Below are positions 1-7,210 of a stretch of DNA of 64,000 nt, piece after piece (the stretch's first letter is position 1; each line of letters opens with the position of its first letter). The position numbers were made by a program, and so were the translations under genes. This stretch comes from Nocardioides alkalitolerans DSM 16699 (GTDB lineage: Bacteria; Actinomycetota; Actinomycetes; Propionibacteriales; Nocardioidaceae), in assembly GCF_000426525.1 (NCBI RefSeq), contig NZ_KE384533.1, forward strand, positions 1,280,562 to 1,344,561, written 5' to 3'. The notes under the pieces are model-generated. The model worked only from the letters and a program-made list of their open reading frames with translations. It was not told where the DNA came from and did not search any database.

Positions 1-2
1 TC

Positions 3-110
3 AGGGCTCGCGGCCAGGACCGACAGCTGGCCGAGCGCTGGGGGGCGACGGGCGCCGTACGGAGTGAAGGAACCGACGCGCCCGGTGCGTCAGATCCTTC
101 ACGGGCCTGA
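3..110 (+). CDS. possible C-terminal tail of a gene cut by the window edge
   Basis: A frame open from the first bases and ending at TGA 108-110 encodes about 35 residues (begins RARGQDRQLAERWG, ends DPSRA). The charged, helix-like composition would suit a protein C-terminus. The stretch is too short to assign a family, and third-position GC is only moderately biased, so it may be chance. Confidence 0.22.
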   Translation, partial: RARGQDRQLAERWGATGAVRSEGTDAPGASDPSRA

Positions 111-125
111 CGGGGGCGGGCGAGT

Positions 126-176
126 GTGGCGGACCAACGCTGCCCGACGAGCATCCGGTCTGCTTCGGTCCGCCAC
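126..176. repeat. 10-base perfect inverted repeat
   Basis: GTGGCGGACC at 126-135 is exactly complementary to GGTCCGCCAC at 167-176, with a 31-base loop. It sits between the possible gene tail and the LuxR fragment. It could be a terminator stem or the remnant of an inserted element; no poly-T tract follows. Confidence 0.4.
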
Positions 177-194
177 GTCAGGGGTTCTGCCCCC

Positions 195-293
195 TCTGCG
201 GCGGGACGGTGGTGACGCCCGAGACGGCCCACCACGCCGACGGCGACGAGCTGGGCCGCTGGCCGGGCGTGGAGTTCGACCTCACGCCCCGCG
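195..293 (+). pseudogene. fragment of a LuxR-type response regulator gene, copy of part of the gene at 60387
   Basis: These 99 bases match 60739-60837 at 94 positions, counted by direct alignment. They keep the same reading frame, and the encoded 33 residues differ by only two substitutions at the ends or in the linker (Ile to Leu and Glu to Val). The part copied is the linker between receiver and DNA-binding domain, residues ~119-151, stopping at the LTPR start of the LuxR helix-turn-helix. Similarity ends abruptly on both sides. On the right it stops where a REP-like hairpin begins. There is no start codon and no HTH, so this is a broken remnant, not a gene. Confidence 0.8.
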
Positions 294-326
294 GTGGTTG
301 AGGAGGCCGCCTGCGGCCGTCTCGAA
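294..326. repeat. REP-like hairpin element at the fragment boundary
   Basis: GGTTGAGGA is followed by the perfect inverted repeat GGCCGC-CT-GCGGCC and then GTCTCGAA, so the outer TTGAG and CTCGA partly pair as well. From memory, sequences of this kind (a GGTTGAGGA arm, a GGCCGC core and TCTCGAA) are dispersed in Nocardioides-type genomes; that is recollection, not a search. Its left edge coincides with the point where the LuxR fragment is cut. Confidence 0.55.
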
Positions 327-410
327 GCACGCTTTCGCGCGCGCTGAGCGGTGCTCGGAGGTTGTCCACAGGCCCTCGATCTGGGGGCCGGCGTTGTCGG
401 TGGTGGCCCC

Positions 411-423
411 TAGCGTTGCTGTC
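411..423 (+). promoter_or_regulatory. leaderless promoter of the HNH gene
   Basis: TAGCGT at 411-416 fits an actinobacterial -10 (TANNNT) and lies 7 bases before ATG 424, so the transcript would start at or next to the start codon. There is no Shine-Dalgarno sequence. The start codon also lies inside the perfect palindrome TGTCATGACA at 420-429. Confidence 0.5.
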
Positions 424-1893
424 ATGACAGGGCGGTCGGTGCTGGCGCAGCGAGGTGGACGCGTGACGTGGGAGACGTTCGCGCAGTGGTCCACCAGCAC
501 CTCGGCCGGCGACCCGGCGGGTGACCCCGCCGGCGCGCACCCATGGCTGTACTGCGCCGCCGAGCTCGTCGAGTCGCTGGACCAGCTGGCCTCCACCGGC
601 ACGGACCCCGACTGGCTCGACGCCCCCACCAAGGCCGCGCTCCTGGTCGAGCTCGCGCGGATCGGGGAACGGGTCTCGGCGCTGCGGCTACGCGTGCTCG
701 CGGGGGCCGGTGACGTCGCGGCGGAAGCCGGTGCGCGGTCGGCCGGGACGTGGCTGGCGCACGCGACCCGCCAGGACCCGGGACGGTTGCGGTTCGAGGA
801 ACGCCTCGCGTCGCGGCTCGAGTCGTACGACGCGACCCGCGCCGCTCTGAGGTCCGGTGAGGTCTCGGTCGGGCATGCGGCCGCGGTGCTCGATGCGCTG
901 GACGAGCTGCCCGACGATCTCGACCCGGACGTGGTGGCCCGCGCGGAGGCGCACCTGCTGGGCGAGTGCGCGGACTTCACCCCGAAACAGGTCCGACGCC
1001 TCGGGCGCCACCTCCTACGGGTGGTGGCGCCCGAACGAGCGGACGCCCACGAGGAGGCGGTACTGAACGCGGAGGAGGCCCGAGCCCGGGTCCGGACCCG
1101 GTTGACGTTGTCACCCCAGGGCGACGGCACCACCCGCATCACCGGACTCATCCCCGACCTCTCCGCCGCCGTGCTGTCCCGGGCACTCAAGGCGTACACG
1201 AACCCCCGACGTGATCACCACGACGCCGGTACGACGGGCACCGCAGCCGGCCCGGACGGTGCGTGCCCGGCGGACGGTGCGGGCCCGGCAGACAGCGCGG
1301 GCCCGGCAGACGGCGCGGGCCCGCCAGACGGCGCGGGCGCCAACGGTGTGAGCTCCGCGGGCGCAGGTGACGGGCAGCGGATCCCGGCCGAGGTACGCCG
1401 CGGTCAGGCGTTCTGCGCGCTCGTCGAGCACCTGCCCGTCGACGGGCTCCCGACCCAGGGCGGCTCACCGGTCGCCGTGGTCGCCACGGTCGAGCTCGAC
1501 AAGCTCACCGCCGCCCTCGGTGCGGTCACCCTCGACACCGGCGGCGAGATCTCCGCCGCCCAAGCCCGACGCCTCGCCTGCCAGCACGCACTCATCCCCG
1601 CAGTCATGGGCGGGGCGTCGGTCCCGCTCGACCTCGGCCGCTCCGCGAGGCTCTTCAGCCACCACCAGGCCCGCGCCCACGCCATCACCCACCGCACGTG
1701 CCAGACCGACGGGTGCGACATCCCCGCCGCCTGGTGCGAACGCCACCACCTCACCCCGTGGAACGCCGGTGGCCGCACCGACCTGGCCAACCTCGTCCTG
1801 CTGTGCGCCCATCACCACCACCGCGCCCACGACCCGACGTACGCGACCACCTGGTCCGAGGCCGGCGCGGTCACCTTCCACCGGCGTACGTGA
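424..1893 (+). CDS. DUF222 / HNH endonuclease domain protein (13E12 repeat family)
   Basis: A protein of 489 residues. The N-terminal two thirds is a DUF222-type region rich in Ala/Arg. The C-terminus holds an HNH nuclease signature: CQTDGCD, then CERHHLTPWNAGG, then NLVLLCAHHHHRAHD, with paired Cys and His residues as metal and catalytic ligands. The family is multicopy in Actinobacteria and its cellular role is not established. The frame stays open far upstream, but ATG 424 is preferred because a TAGCGT -10 lies 7 bases before it and because the upstream part overlaps the LuxR remnant and hairpin. A Gly/Pro/Ala/Asp-rich repeat interrupts the middle of the protein. It converges with the histidine kinase gene. 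Confidence 0.85.
   Translation: MTGRSVLAQRGGRVTWETFAQWSTSTSAGDPAGDPAGAHPWLYCAAELVESLDQLASTGTDPDWLDAPTKAALLVELARIGERVSALRLRVLAGAGDVAAEAGARSAGTWLAHATRQDPGRLRFEERLASRLESYDATRAALRSGEVSVGHAAAVLDALDELPDDLDPDVVARAEAHLLGECADFTPKQVRRLGRHLLRVVAPERADAHEEAVLNAEEARARVRTRLTLSPQGDGTTRITGLIPDLSAAVLSRALKAYTNPRRDHHDAGTTGTAAGPDGACPADGAGPADSAGPADGAGPPDGAGANGVSSAGAGDGQRIPAEVRRGQAFCALVEHLPVDGLPTQGGSPVAVVATVELDKLTAALGAVTLDTGGEISAAQARRLACQHALIPAVMGGASVPLDLGRSARLFSHHQARAHAITHRTCQTDGCDIPAAWCERHHLTPWNAGGRTDLANLVLLCAHHHHRAHDPTYATTWSEAGAVTFHRRT
1258..1341 (+). repeat. in-frame 18-base tandem repeat in the HNH gene
   Basis: Four to five degenerate copies of an 18-base unit encode (G/S)AGPAD-type hexapeptides. They form a flexible linker between the DUF222 region and the HNH domain. 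Because the unit is a multiple of three, copy-number change would preserve the frame. Confidence 0.75.
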
Positions 1894-1928
1894 GCGGCGC
1901 GGTCGAGCGAGGTGGACCGGCGGGTGGC

Positions 1929-3260
1929 TCAGACCCCCCGGGCCGCGGGCAACGAGAACGCCACGGTGGCGCCCTCACCGGGGCTCCCGGTGATCGTCAG
2001 GGTGCCGTCGTGGGCGGTGACGATCTCGTCGACGAGGGCGAGGCCGAGCCCGAGGCGCGGGTGGGTGCCGTCGGCGGCGGACGTGGGGGCGGCGGACGTG
2101 GGGGCGGAGCCGCGGCGGAAGCGCTGCGTGAGGTCGGCGGCGAGGGCCGGATCGAGTCCGGAGCCGTCGTCCACGACGCTGACGGTGACGGTGCCGCCGG
2201 ACCGGTCGAGGGTGAGCGCCACCGTGCCGCCCGCGTCGACGTGGGCGAGCGCGTTGTCGACGAGCGCGGCGACGGCGCGGCGCAGGGCGCTGGTGATGCC
2301 GGTGACGGCGTACGACGTGCCCGGCGCGGTGTCGACGACGAGGTCGACGCGCTGCTGCTCGGCGGTGGCGGCGAACGAGCGACGTACGTCGTTGACGACG
2401 GCGACCAGGTCGACGGGCTCCGGCGGCGGTCGGCGGTGCTGCAGCTCGGCGCTCAGCAGCATGTCGTCGACGACGCTGCTCATCGTGCGGGCGTCGTCGA
2501 CCAGCTGGGCGAGCTCGTCGCGCTGGTCGTCGTCGGTGGCGGGGCCGCGGGCCAACAGCTGGGCACGGGTCAGGAGGATCGCCAGCGGTGTGCGCAGCTC
2601 GTGGCTCGCGTCGGCCACGAAGCGGCGCTGCGACGTGAGGGCGTCGCCGAGCGGACGGACCGCGCGGCGGGCCACGACCCACCCGAGCCCCGCCGCGGCG
2701 AGCGCGCCGACCAGCCCGGCGAGGATCGAGAGCCAGGCCAGGCGCTCCGTCTCCTCCTGCTGCTCCACGAAGCTGGTGACCGCGACGACGCGCCCGCCGG
2801 CCCCGCCCCCCTCACCGGAGTCGGCCCCAGAACCAGAACCGGACCCGTCACCGGGGGCGGCGACGTACGCGACGAAGGGCTCGCCGCAGATCTCCACCTT
2901 CTGCACGCCCGCGGGCAGGTCGGCCGTCGCGTCGCGGGCGTCGTCGTCGGTGCAGCCGTCGAGCAGGCCGTCGACGATGAGGTCGGTGTCGCCGTTGCCG
3001 TACGCCTCCGCGTTCTCCACCTTGTCGCGCACCTTGCGCTCGGTGGCGTCGAGGCGGGCCTGGAGGCTGACGGTGTAGACGAGCCCGATCACGACGGCGA
3101 TGACGACCGCGGCGGCGACCCCGGTCTGCACCGCCACGACGACGGACGCGCGGCGCAGCAGGCGCTGGTCCGCGAGGGCGGGTACGGCGCGCCGGGTCCG
3201 GAGGCCCGGGCGCCGACGTCGACCAGGACGCGGCGACGTGCCTGACGAGCGCCCGCTCAC
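1929..3260 (-). CDS. two-component sensor histidine kinase
   Basis: A membrane kinase of 443 residues that should autophosphorylate on His and pass phosphate to the regulator encoded just upstream. In order it has an Arg-rich cytoplasmic N-terminus, a membrane segment (VVVAVQTGVAAAVVIAVVIG), an extracytoplasmic sensor region, a second membrane segment (LAGLVGALAAAGLGWVVARR), a HisKA motif with the phosphoacceptor (FVADASHELRTPLAILL), and a HATPase domain with N, G1 and G2 boxes (VDNALAHVDAGG, DDGSGLDP, GLGLALV). GTG 3260 overlaps the regulator's stop as GTGA, so the two are translationally coupled. The sensor region (~130 residues, with one Cys pair) does not suggest a ligand. Confidence 0.9.
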   Translation of the reverse strand: MSGRSSGTSPRPGRRRRPGLRTRRAVPALADQRLLRRASVVVAVQTGVAAAVVIAVVIGLVYTVSLQARLDATERKVRDKVENAEAYGNGDTDLIVDGLLDGCTDDDARDATADLPAGVQKVEICGEPFVAYVAAPGDGSGSGSGADSGEGGGAGGRVVAVTSFVEQQEETERLAWLSILAGLVGALAAAGLGWVVARRAVRPLGDALTSQRRFVADASHELRTPLAILLTRAQLLARGPATDDDQRDELAQLVDDARTMSSVVDDMLLSAELQHRRPPPEPVDLVAVVNDVRRSFAATAEQQRVDLVVDTAPGTSYAVTGITSALRRAVAALVDNALAHVDAGGTVALTLDRSGGTVTVSVVDDGSGLDPALAADLTQRFRRGSAPTSAAPTSAADGTHPRLGLGLALVDEIVTAHDGTLTITGSPGEGATVAFSLPAARGV

Positions 3261-3955
3261 ACCGACCCCAGCTGGTAGCCGATTCCACGGACGGTGCGGA
3301 TGGCGCCACGACCGAGCTTGCGGCGCAGGTAGTAGACGTAGGTGTCGACGGCGTTCGGGCTGTCGGCGTCCTCGAAGATCCGGCGCCGGACCTCGTCGCG
3401 GGTGAAGACCTGGCGGGGGTGGGTGGCGAAGAGCTGCAGCAGCTCGCACTCGCGACCCGACAGCTCGACGGGCTCGGCCGCGCCGTCGGCGAGCACCCGC
3501 CGGGCGGCGACGTCGAGCAGCGCCCCGCCCAGGTCGAGCGTCGACGAGGTCTCGACGTGGCGGCGCAGGAGCGCGCGCAGGCGGGCGAGCAGCTCGTCGA
3601 CCTCGAACGGCTTCACGACGTAGTCCTCGGCGCCGGCGTCGAGGCCCTCGACCCGGTCCTCGGTCGTGCCCCGCGCCGTGAGCACCAGCACCGGCGCGAC
3701 CACGCCCCGCGTGCGCAGGCGCCGGACGAGGTCCACGCCCTCGATCGCCGGCAGCCCGCGGTCGACGACCATCACGTCGTACGACCGGGTGAGCGCGTGG
3801 TGCAGACCGGCCTGGCCGTCGCGGGCGAGGTCCACGACGTAGCCCTCCGCCGACAGCAGCCGGACGAGCAGGCCCGACAGCTTGGCGTCGTCCTCGACCA
3901 GGAGCAGGCGCGGCCCGTCGCTCCCGGGGATCGCGGCGGACGGGTCGGAGGTCAC
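3257..3955 (-). CDS. OmpR/PhoB-family response regulator
   Basis: A protein of 232 residues. The receiver domain begins LLLVEDDAKLSGLLVRLL with the acidic pocket (EDD), carries the phosphoacceptor Asp in VMVVDRGLPAIEG, and has the conserved Lys in YVVKPFEVDEL. The C-terminal winged helix contains the typical REVRRRIF, NAVDTYVYYLRRKLG and IRTVRGIGYQL segments. It is transcribed first and overlaps the kinase start by four bases. GTG 3955 was chosen because the receiver begins shortly after it; an upstream ATG at 4078 would add an atypical Arg-rich tail. Confidence 0.9.
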   Translation of the reverse strand: MTSDPSAAIPGSDGPRLLLVEDDAKLSGLLVRLLSAEGYVVDLARDGQAGLHHALTRSYDVMVVDRGLPAIEGVDLVRRLRTRGVVAPVLVLTARGTTEDRVEGLDAGAEDYVVKPFEVDELLARLRALLRRHVETSSTLDLGGALLDVAARRVLADGAAEPVELSGRECELLQLFATHPRQVFTRDEVRRRIFEDADSPNAVDTYVYYLRRKLGRGAIRTVRGIGYQLGSV

Positions 3956-4158
3956 GCGCCGATGCTCGCACGGTGGCTCTGAGGTTCCTCTGAGATCCGG
4001 GACGGACGAGCCCCGGGTCCCGGCCCGGCGACACGCGAGGTGCCTCGGCCGGCGGGCCCGCCACGTGTCCTCCGTCACCCGGGTGACCTACGGTCGTCCT
4101 CGAGCCGACGCCGTCCGGAGAGGGGCGGCGCCGGAGCGGCGACGAGACGAGGGACGCG

Positions 4159-4212
4159 ATGACGACGAGCGACACCAGCACCACGACCGGCCACCCCGGA
4201 GCCCCCGCGTGA
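4159..4212 (+). CDS. possible 17-residue leader peptide before the HMG-CoA lyase gene
   Basis: ATG 4159 opens a short frame encoding 17 residues (MTTSDTSTTTGHPGAPA), ending at TGA 4210-4212. This stop overlaps the GTG start of the lyase as GTGA. GAGGGACG just upstream could bind ribosomes, and a TACGGT -10-like hexamer lies near 4089. The Thr/Ser-rich peptide could couple or attenuate translation of the lyase. There is no proof that it is made. Confidence 0.3.
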   Translation: MTTSDTSTTTGHPGAPA

Positions 4213-5156
4213 GCGCCCCCCTGCCCGCCGGGCTGCCGGCCGTCCACCGGCTCGAGGGCCTGCCGACGCGGGTCCGCATCCACGAGGTCGGCGCGCGCGA
4301 CGGGCTGCAGGCCGAGAAGGCGCTCGTACCGACGGAGGCGAAGGTCGCGTTCATCCGGGACCTCGTGGCCGCCGGGCTGCCGGTCGTGGAGGCCACGAGC
4401 TTCGTCTCCCCGCGGTGGGTGCCCCAGCTGGCCGACGCGGCCGAGGTGCTCGCCGGGATCGCCGACGCGCCGGGCGAGCTCGACCGTCACCCGGTGCTGG
4501 TCCCGAACGCCAAGGGCCTCGAGCGGGCCTTCGCGTCGGGTGCGACGGCGGTCGCGGTCTTCGTCTCCGCGACCGAGACCTTCGCGCGGCGCAACCTCAA
4601 CATGACGCGCGAGCGGGCGCTCGAGGTCGCGCAGGAGGTCACCGCCACCGCGCGCGGGGCCGGCGTGAGCGTCCGGGGCTACGTGTCGATGTGCTTCGGC
4701 GACCCGTGGGAGGGCCCGGTCGGGCTCGACCGCGTCACCGAGGTGTCGGCGGGCCTGCTCGAGGCCGGGTGCCACGAGGTCAGCCTCGGCGACACGATCG
4801 GGGTCGGTACGGCGGGCCACGTGCAGGCGCTCGTCGCCGCCCACACCGCGGCCGGCGTGCCGGTCGACTCGTTGGCGCTGCACTTCCACGACACGTACGG
4901 CCAGGCGCTCGCGAACGTGCACGCCGGGCTCGTCGCCGGCGTCACCTGCTTCGACGCCTCCGCGGCCGGCATCGGGGGCTGCCCGTTCGCGGGGAGCGCC
5001 ACCGGCAACCTCGCCACCGAGGACCTCCTGTGGATGCTCACCGGCCTCGGCATCGAGACCGGGGTCGACCTGCGAGCGGTGCTCGCCGCCGGGGCCCGGA
5101 TGACGGCCGTCCTCGGCCGCCCCAGCCCGTCCCGGGTGGCCCAGGCCCTGGGCTGA
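4209..5156 (+). CDS. hydroxymethylglutaryl-CoA lyase
   Basis: A protein of 315 residues of the HMGL-like TIM-barrel family, expected to split HMG-CoA into acetoacetate and acetyl-CoA in leucine degradation. The N-terminal RIHEVGARDGLQAEK carries the metal and catalytic Arg-Asp pair. EATSFVSPRWVPQLAD, SMCFGDPWEG and LHFHDTYGQALAN (the metal-binding His-x-His) follow. AAGIGGCPFAGSATGNLATEDL contains the signature Cys. GTG 4209 overlaps the stop of a tiny upstream frame. No other leucine-pathway gene is adjacent, so it may serve alone. Confidence 0.88.
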   Translation: MSAPLPAGLPAVHRLEGLPTRVRIHEVGARDGLQAEKALVPTEAKVAFIRDLVAAGLPVVEATSFVSPRWVPQLADAAEVLAGIADAPGELDRHPVLVPNAKGLERAFASGATAVAVFVSATETFARRNLNMTRERALEVAQEVTATARGAGVSVRGYVSMCFGDPWEGPVGLDRVTEVSAGLLEAGCHEVSLGDTIGVGTAGHVQALVAAHTAAGVPVDSLALHFHDTYGQALANVHAGLVAGVTCFDASAAGIGGCPFAGSATGNLATEDLLWMLTGLGIETGVDLRAVLAAGARMTAVLGRPSPSRVAQALG

Positions 5157-5184
5157 GGGCCCCGGTGGTGGTCGCTCCCGTACG

Positions 5185-5204
5185 ACGGCGGCCGCGTCCG
5201 CCGT
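5185..5204. terminator. stem-loop between convergent genes
   Basis: ACGGCGG at 5185-5191 pairs with CCGCCGT at 5198-5204 around a 6-base loop. It lies just after the lyase stop and before the stop of the convergent zinc-ribbon gene. There is no U-tract, as is usual in high-GC actinobacteria, so it is only a candidate bidirectional terminator. Confidence 0.4.
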
Positions 5205-5210
5205 ACGCGG

Positions 5211-5411
5211 TCAGGGGCTGACGGAGCCGTCGCCGGTGCGCGTGGGGCACGCGTCGTTCGTGCAGATCCGGTCGTCGACGGTCGGGTCGCCCGAGCCGAC
5301 GACGCCGTCGGGCGGCCCGGTGAGGGCGTCGGCCGGTGCCGTGTCGGGCGTGTGGGGCGCGAGGCGCACGGGGGATCCGCAGACCGTGCAGGGGCGGGCG
5401 TCGGCGTACAT
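5211..5411 (-). CDS. small protein with two Cys pairs (zinc-ribbon-like)
   Basis: A protein of 66 residues with CTVC near the N-terminus (residues 8-11) and CTNDAC near the C-terminus, an arrangement that could bind one zinc. The middle is an acidic, Pro/Gly-rich linker. A clean GGAGGA site precedes ATG 5411. It lies 28 bases downstream of the hemerythrin gene on the same strand, so the two may be cotranscribed. Function is not recognised; metal binding is inferred only from the cysteines. Confidence 0.6.
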   Translation of the reverse strand: MYADARPCTVCGSPVRLAPHTPDTAPADALTGPPDGVVGSGDPTVDDRICTNDACPTRTGDGSVSP

Positions 5412-5439
5412 GGGGTCCTCCGAGGGGTCGGGGCGGGGG

Positions 5440-5940
5440 CTACTTGATGACGGCGTCGACCGTCTTCTTCAGGGCGCTCGGCTGCGACGGGCGCGTGGGC
5501 GCGGTCTTCTTCGCCTCGATCATCTCGGCGCCGATCTCCTGCAGCACGGAGCGACCCAGGGCCTCACGGACCTTCGGGAACCACTCGTCCTCCTCCTCCG
5601 CGATGTGGTGGCGCACGTTCTCGATCAGCACCGTGGTCTTGGCGTCGAACCGCTCCGCGTCGGGCGCCAGCGCAGCGAGCTCGACCACGAGCAGATCGGC
5701 GACGTGGTGCTCCTCGTAGGACTCGAGCACGTCCTCCTCGAGCTCCGGCACGAGCTCGCGCACCCGGGGGTACATGACCTCGTTCTCGATGTAGGTGTGC
5801 ACCGTCAGCAGCTCGATCATGCGGTCGACCAGGCGCCCCTTGGTCTTGAGCGCGTTCTCGCCGGCGGCCTCGAACTCGGTGAAGGTCTTCAGGATGTGCT
5901 GGTGGTCGTCCTTCAGCAGGACGATCGCGTCGGTCGACAT
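5440..5940 (-). CDS. hemerythrin HHE-domain protein
   Basis: A four-helix HHE protein of 166 residues that would bind a di-iron centre through His and carboxylate ligands. Candidate ligands are DDHQHIL near the N-terminus, HTYIENEVMYP, YEEHHVADLLV and NVRHHIAEEEDEWFP. Such cytosolic proteins act in oxygen, NO or iron sensing or protection. The C-terminal ~25 residues are Lys/Pro-rich and disordered. A GAGGAG site sits at the right distance from ATG 5940. The neighbouring stress and signalling genes agree with a stress role. Confidence 0.85.
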   Translation of the reverse strand: MSTDAIVLLKDDHQHILKTFTEFEAAGENALKTKGRLVDRMIELLTVHTYIENEVMYPRVRELVPELEEDVLESYEEHHVADLLVVELAALAPDAERFDAKTTVLIENVRHHIAEEEDEWFPKVREALGRSVLQEIGAEMIEAKKTAPTRPSQPSALKKTVDAVIK

Positions 5941-6000
5941 GGGGCTCCTCGGGTCGCGGCGGCGCGCGGGGGACCGGCGCCGTGACGGTGCGGTACCCGG

Positions 6001-6086
6001 GCCCGACGCACCCGACGCACCCGACGCACCGGGCCCGACGCACCCGGCCCGACGCACCCGGCCCGACGCACGAGCCGCACGAGCCG
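6001..6086. repeat. short tandem repeat tract (CCCGACGCA units)
   Basis: About seven imperfect copies of CCCGACGCAC or CCCGACGCACCCGG fill the space between the hemerythrin start and the LuxR regulator stop. The units are 9-15 bases long, consistent with slippage. It is intergenic, where variation could alter spacing in the hemerythrin promoter. Confidence 0.7.
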
Positions 6087-6088
6087 GG

Positions 6089-6871
6089 TCAGACCGCGGT
6101 GAGCGGCCAGCGGTCGTCGCGACCGTCACGCCCTGTGCGGGAGTGACCCGCACGGGCGACGGGCGCCTCCGCGACGGCGGGCGCGGGGCGCGACCGGGTG
6201 GCGAGCAGCGCGGCCTGGGTGCGGCCGCGGACGCCGAGCCGGGCGAGCACCCGGGTGACGTGGTTCTTGACGGTCTGCTCGGAGAGCACCATCCGGTCGG
6301 CGATCTCCCGGTTGGTGAGGCCCTCGCCGATGAGCTCGAGGATGCGCTCCTGCTGGGCGGTGAGGTGCTGGGCGTACGCCGGGGCCGCCGGCGTGGCCGG
6401 CCGCTCGGTCGGGTCCGCCACGAGGCGGCGCGCCCCGTCGGTGTCGACGAGGGTGTAGCCCGAGGCGACGAGCTCGATGCCGGTGGCGAGCGCGCGGGAG
6501 CCGATGTTGCTGTGCACCCAGCCCTCGGCGCCGGCATGGATCGCGTCGTGGAGCGTGTCCTCCCGCGGGTTCGCGAGCAGCAGGACGCGGGCGGCCGACC
6601 GGCGCAGCTTCACCTGGCGGCACAGCTCGACGGCGGACCCGTCGGGGAGGTTGTCGCCGAGCACCGCGACGTCGAACGACGTCTCGAGCAGCATCGCCAG
6701 GCCCTCGGCGTACGTGCCCGCCTCGGCCGTCACCTGCGCCGGCGTGCCCTCGAGCAGGGCCGTGAGACCGAAGCGGAGCACGGCCTGGCCGTCGACCACC
6801 GCGACGCGGATCCGACCGGAGGGCGTGGGGTGCGTCGTGCGGGCTGTCGAGCCGTGCGGTCCAGGCACCAT
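6089..6871 (-). CDS. LuxR/NarL-family response regulator
   Basis: A protein of 260 residues. The receiver-like domain starts RVAVVDGQAVLRFGLTALL and has an Asp in the expected phosphoacceptor area (VLGDNLPDGSA). The usual Lys of the active site is replaced (GWVHSNI). The C-terminal HTH is standard (LTAQQERILELIGEGLTNREIADRM, then SEQTVKNHVTRVLARLGV). ATG 6871 is favoured by a GGGAGA site; the frame extends to 6946 with an unconvincing His-rich stretch. The PAS histidine kinase lies upstream on the same strand and is its likely partner, although 339 bases separate them. The Ala/Arg-rich tail after the HTH (~30 residues) is unusual. Confidence 0.85.
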   Translation of the reverse strand: MVPGPHGSTARTTHPTPSGRIRVAVVDGQAVLRFGLTALLEGTPAQVTAEAGTYAEGLAMLLETSFDVAVLGDNLPDGSAVELCRQVKLRRSAARVLLLANPREDTLHDAIHAGAEGWVHSNIGSRALATGIELVASGYTLVDTDGARRLVADPTERPATPAAPAYAQHLTAQQERILELIGEGLTNREIADRMVLSEQTVKNHVTRVLARLGVRGRTQAALLATRSRPAPAVAEAPVARAGHSRTGRDGRDDRWPLTAV

Positions 6872-7210
6872 CTGTTCGTCTCCCGAGGTGTGGTCGTGCT
6901 GCGGCGTCGTGGGGGCATGGTGCTGGTGTGCCGATTTTAGATTCAACGAGGGCCTCGTGGGCGGGGTGCGCCGCCGGGCCCGGCCGGCGGAACCCCCTGG
7001 CGTGACACCGGGGGGTCGGGCGAGGCGGGATCCGTTGCCCCGTGCGGGTTTCCGGCTGCACGGCGGGGGGCCGCGGGCCGACTAGACCAGTGGGCCCGAC
7101 ACGCCGTACGACGGCCGCGGGCCCGGCCCCCGCCGTACCACACCCGCCGTACGACACCCCGCGCCCGGAGGGGTGCCGAACCGGGGCCGGTGCGCTGGAC
7201 GCGGAGGCGG
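6872..7210. other. 339-base gap between kinase and regulator genes
   Basis: No convincing gene was found. The left end is AT-rich for this genome (ATTTTAGATTCAA at ~6935) and could hold a promoter reading left into the LuxR regulator. Around 6971-7018 are two GC-rich inverted repeats: CCGCCGG/CCGGCGG, and ACCCCC pairing with GGGGGT. These may terminate the kinase transcript. Between 7100 and 7152 there are three copies of CGCCGTAC. Confidence 0.4.

Noticed and set aside
362..370. DnaA box (TTGTCCACA) suggesting an origin
   Set aside because: It is a single box, with no dnaA/dnaN genes and no cluster of boxes nearby.
1..423. Insertion sequence at the left edge
   Set aside because: There is an inverted repeat and a broken gene copy, but no transposase frame, target duplication or matching outer ends.
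5213..5411. Selenoprotein or toxin for the small Cys-rich protein
   Set aside because: No in-frame UGA with a structured element, and no antitoxin partner; the two Cys pairs fit a simple zinc site better.
6950..7210. tRNA or small RNA gene in the kinase-regulator gap
   Set aside because: The GC-rich repeats do not fold into a cloverleaf and no conserved tRNA loops are seen.
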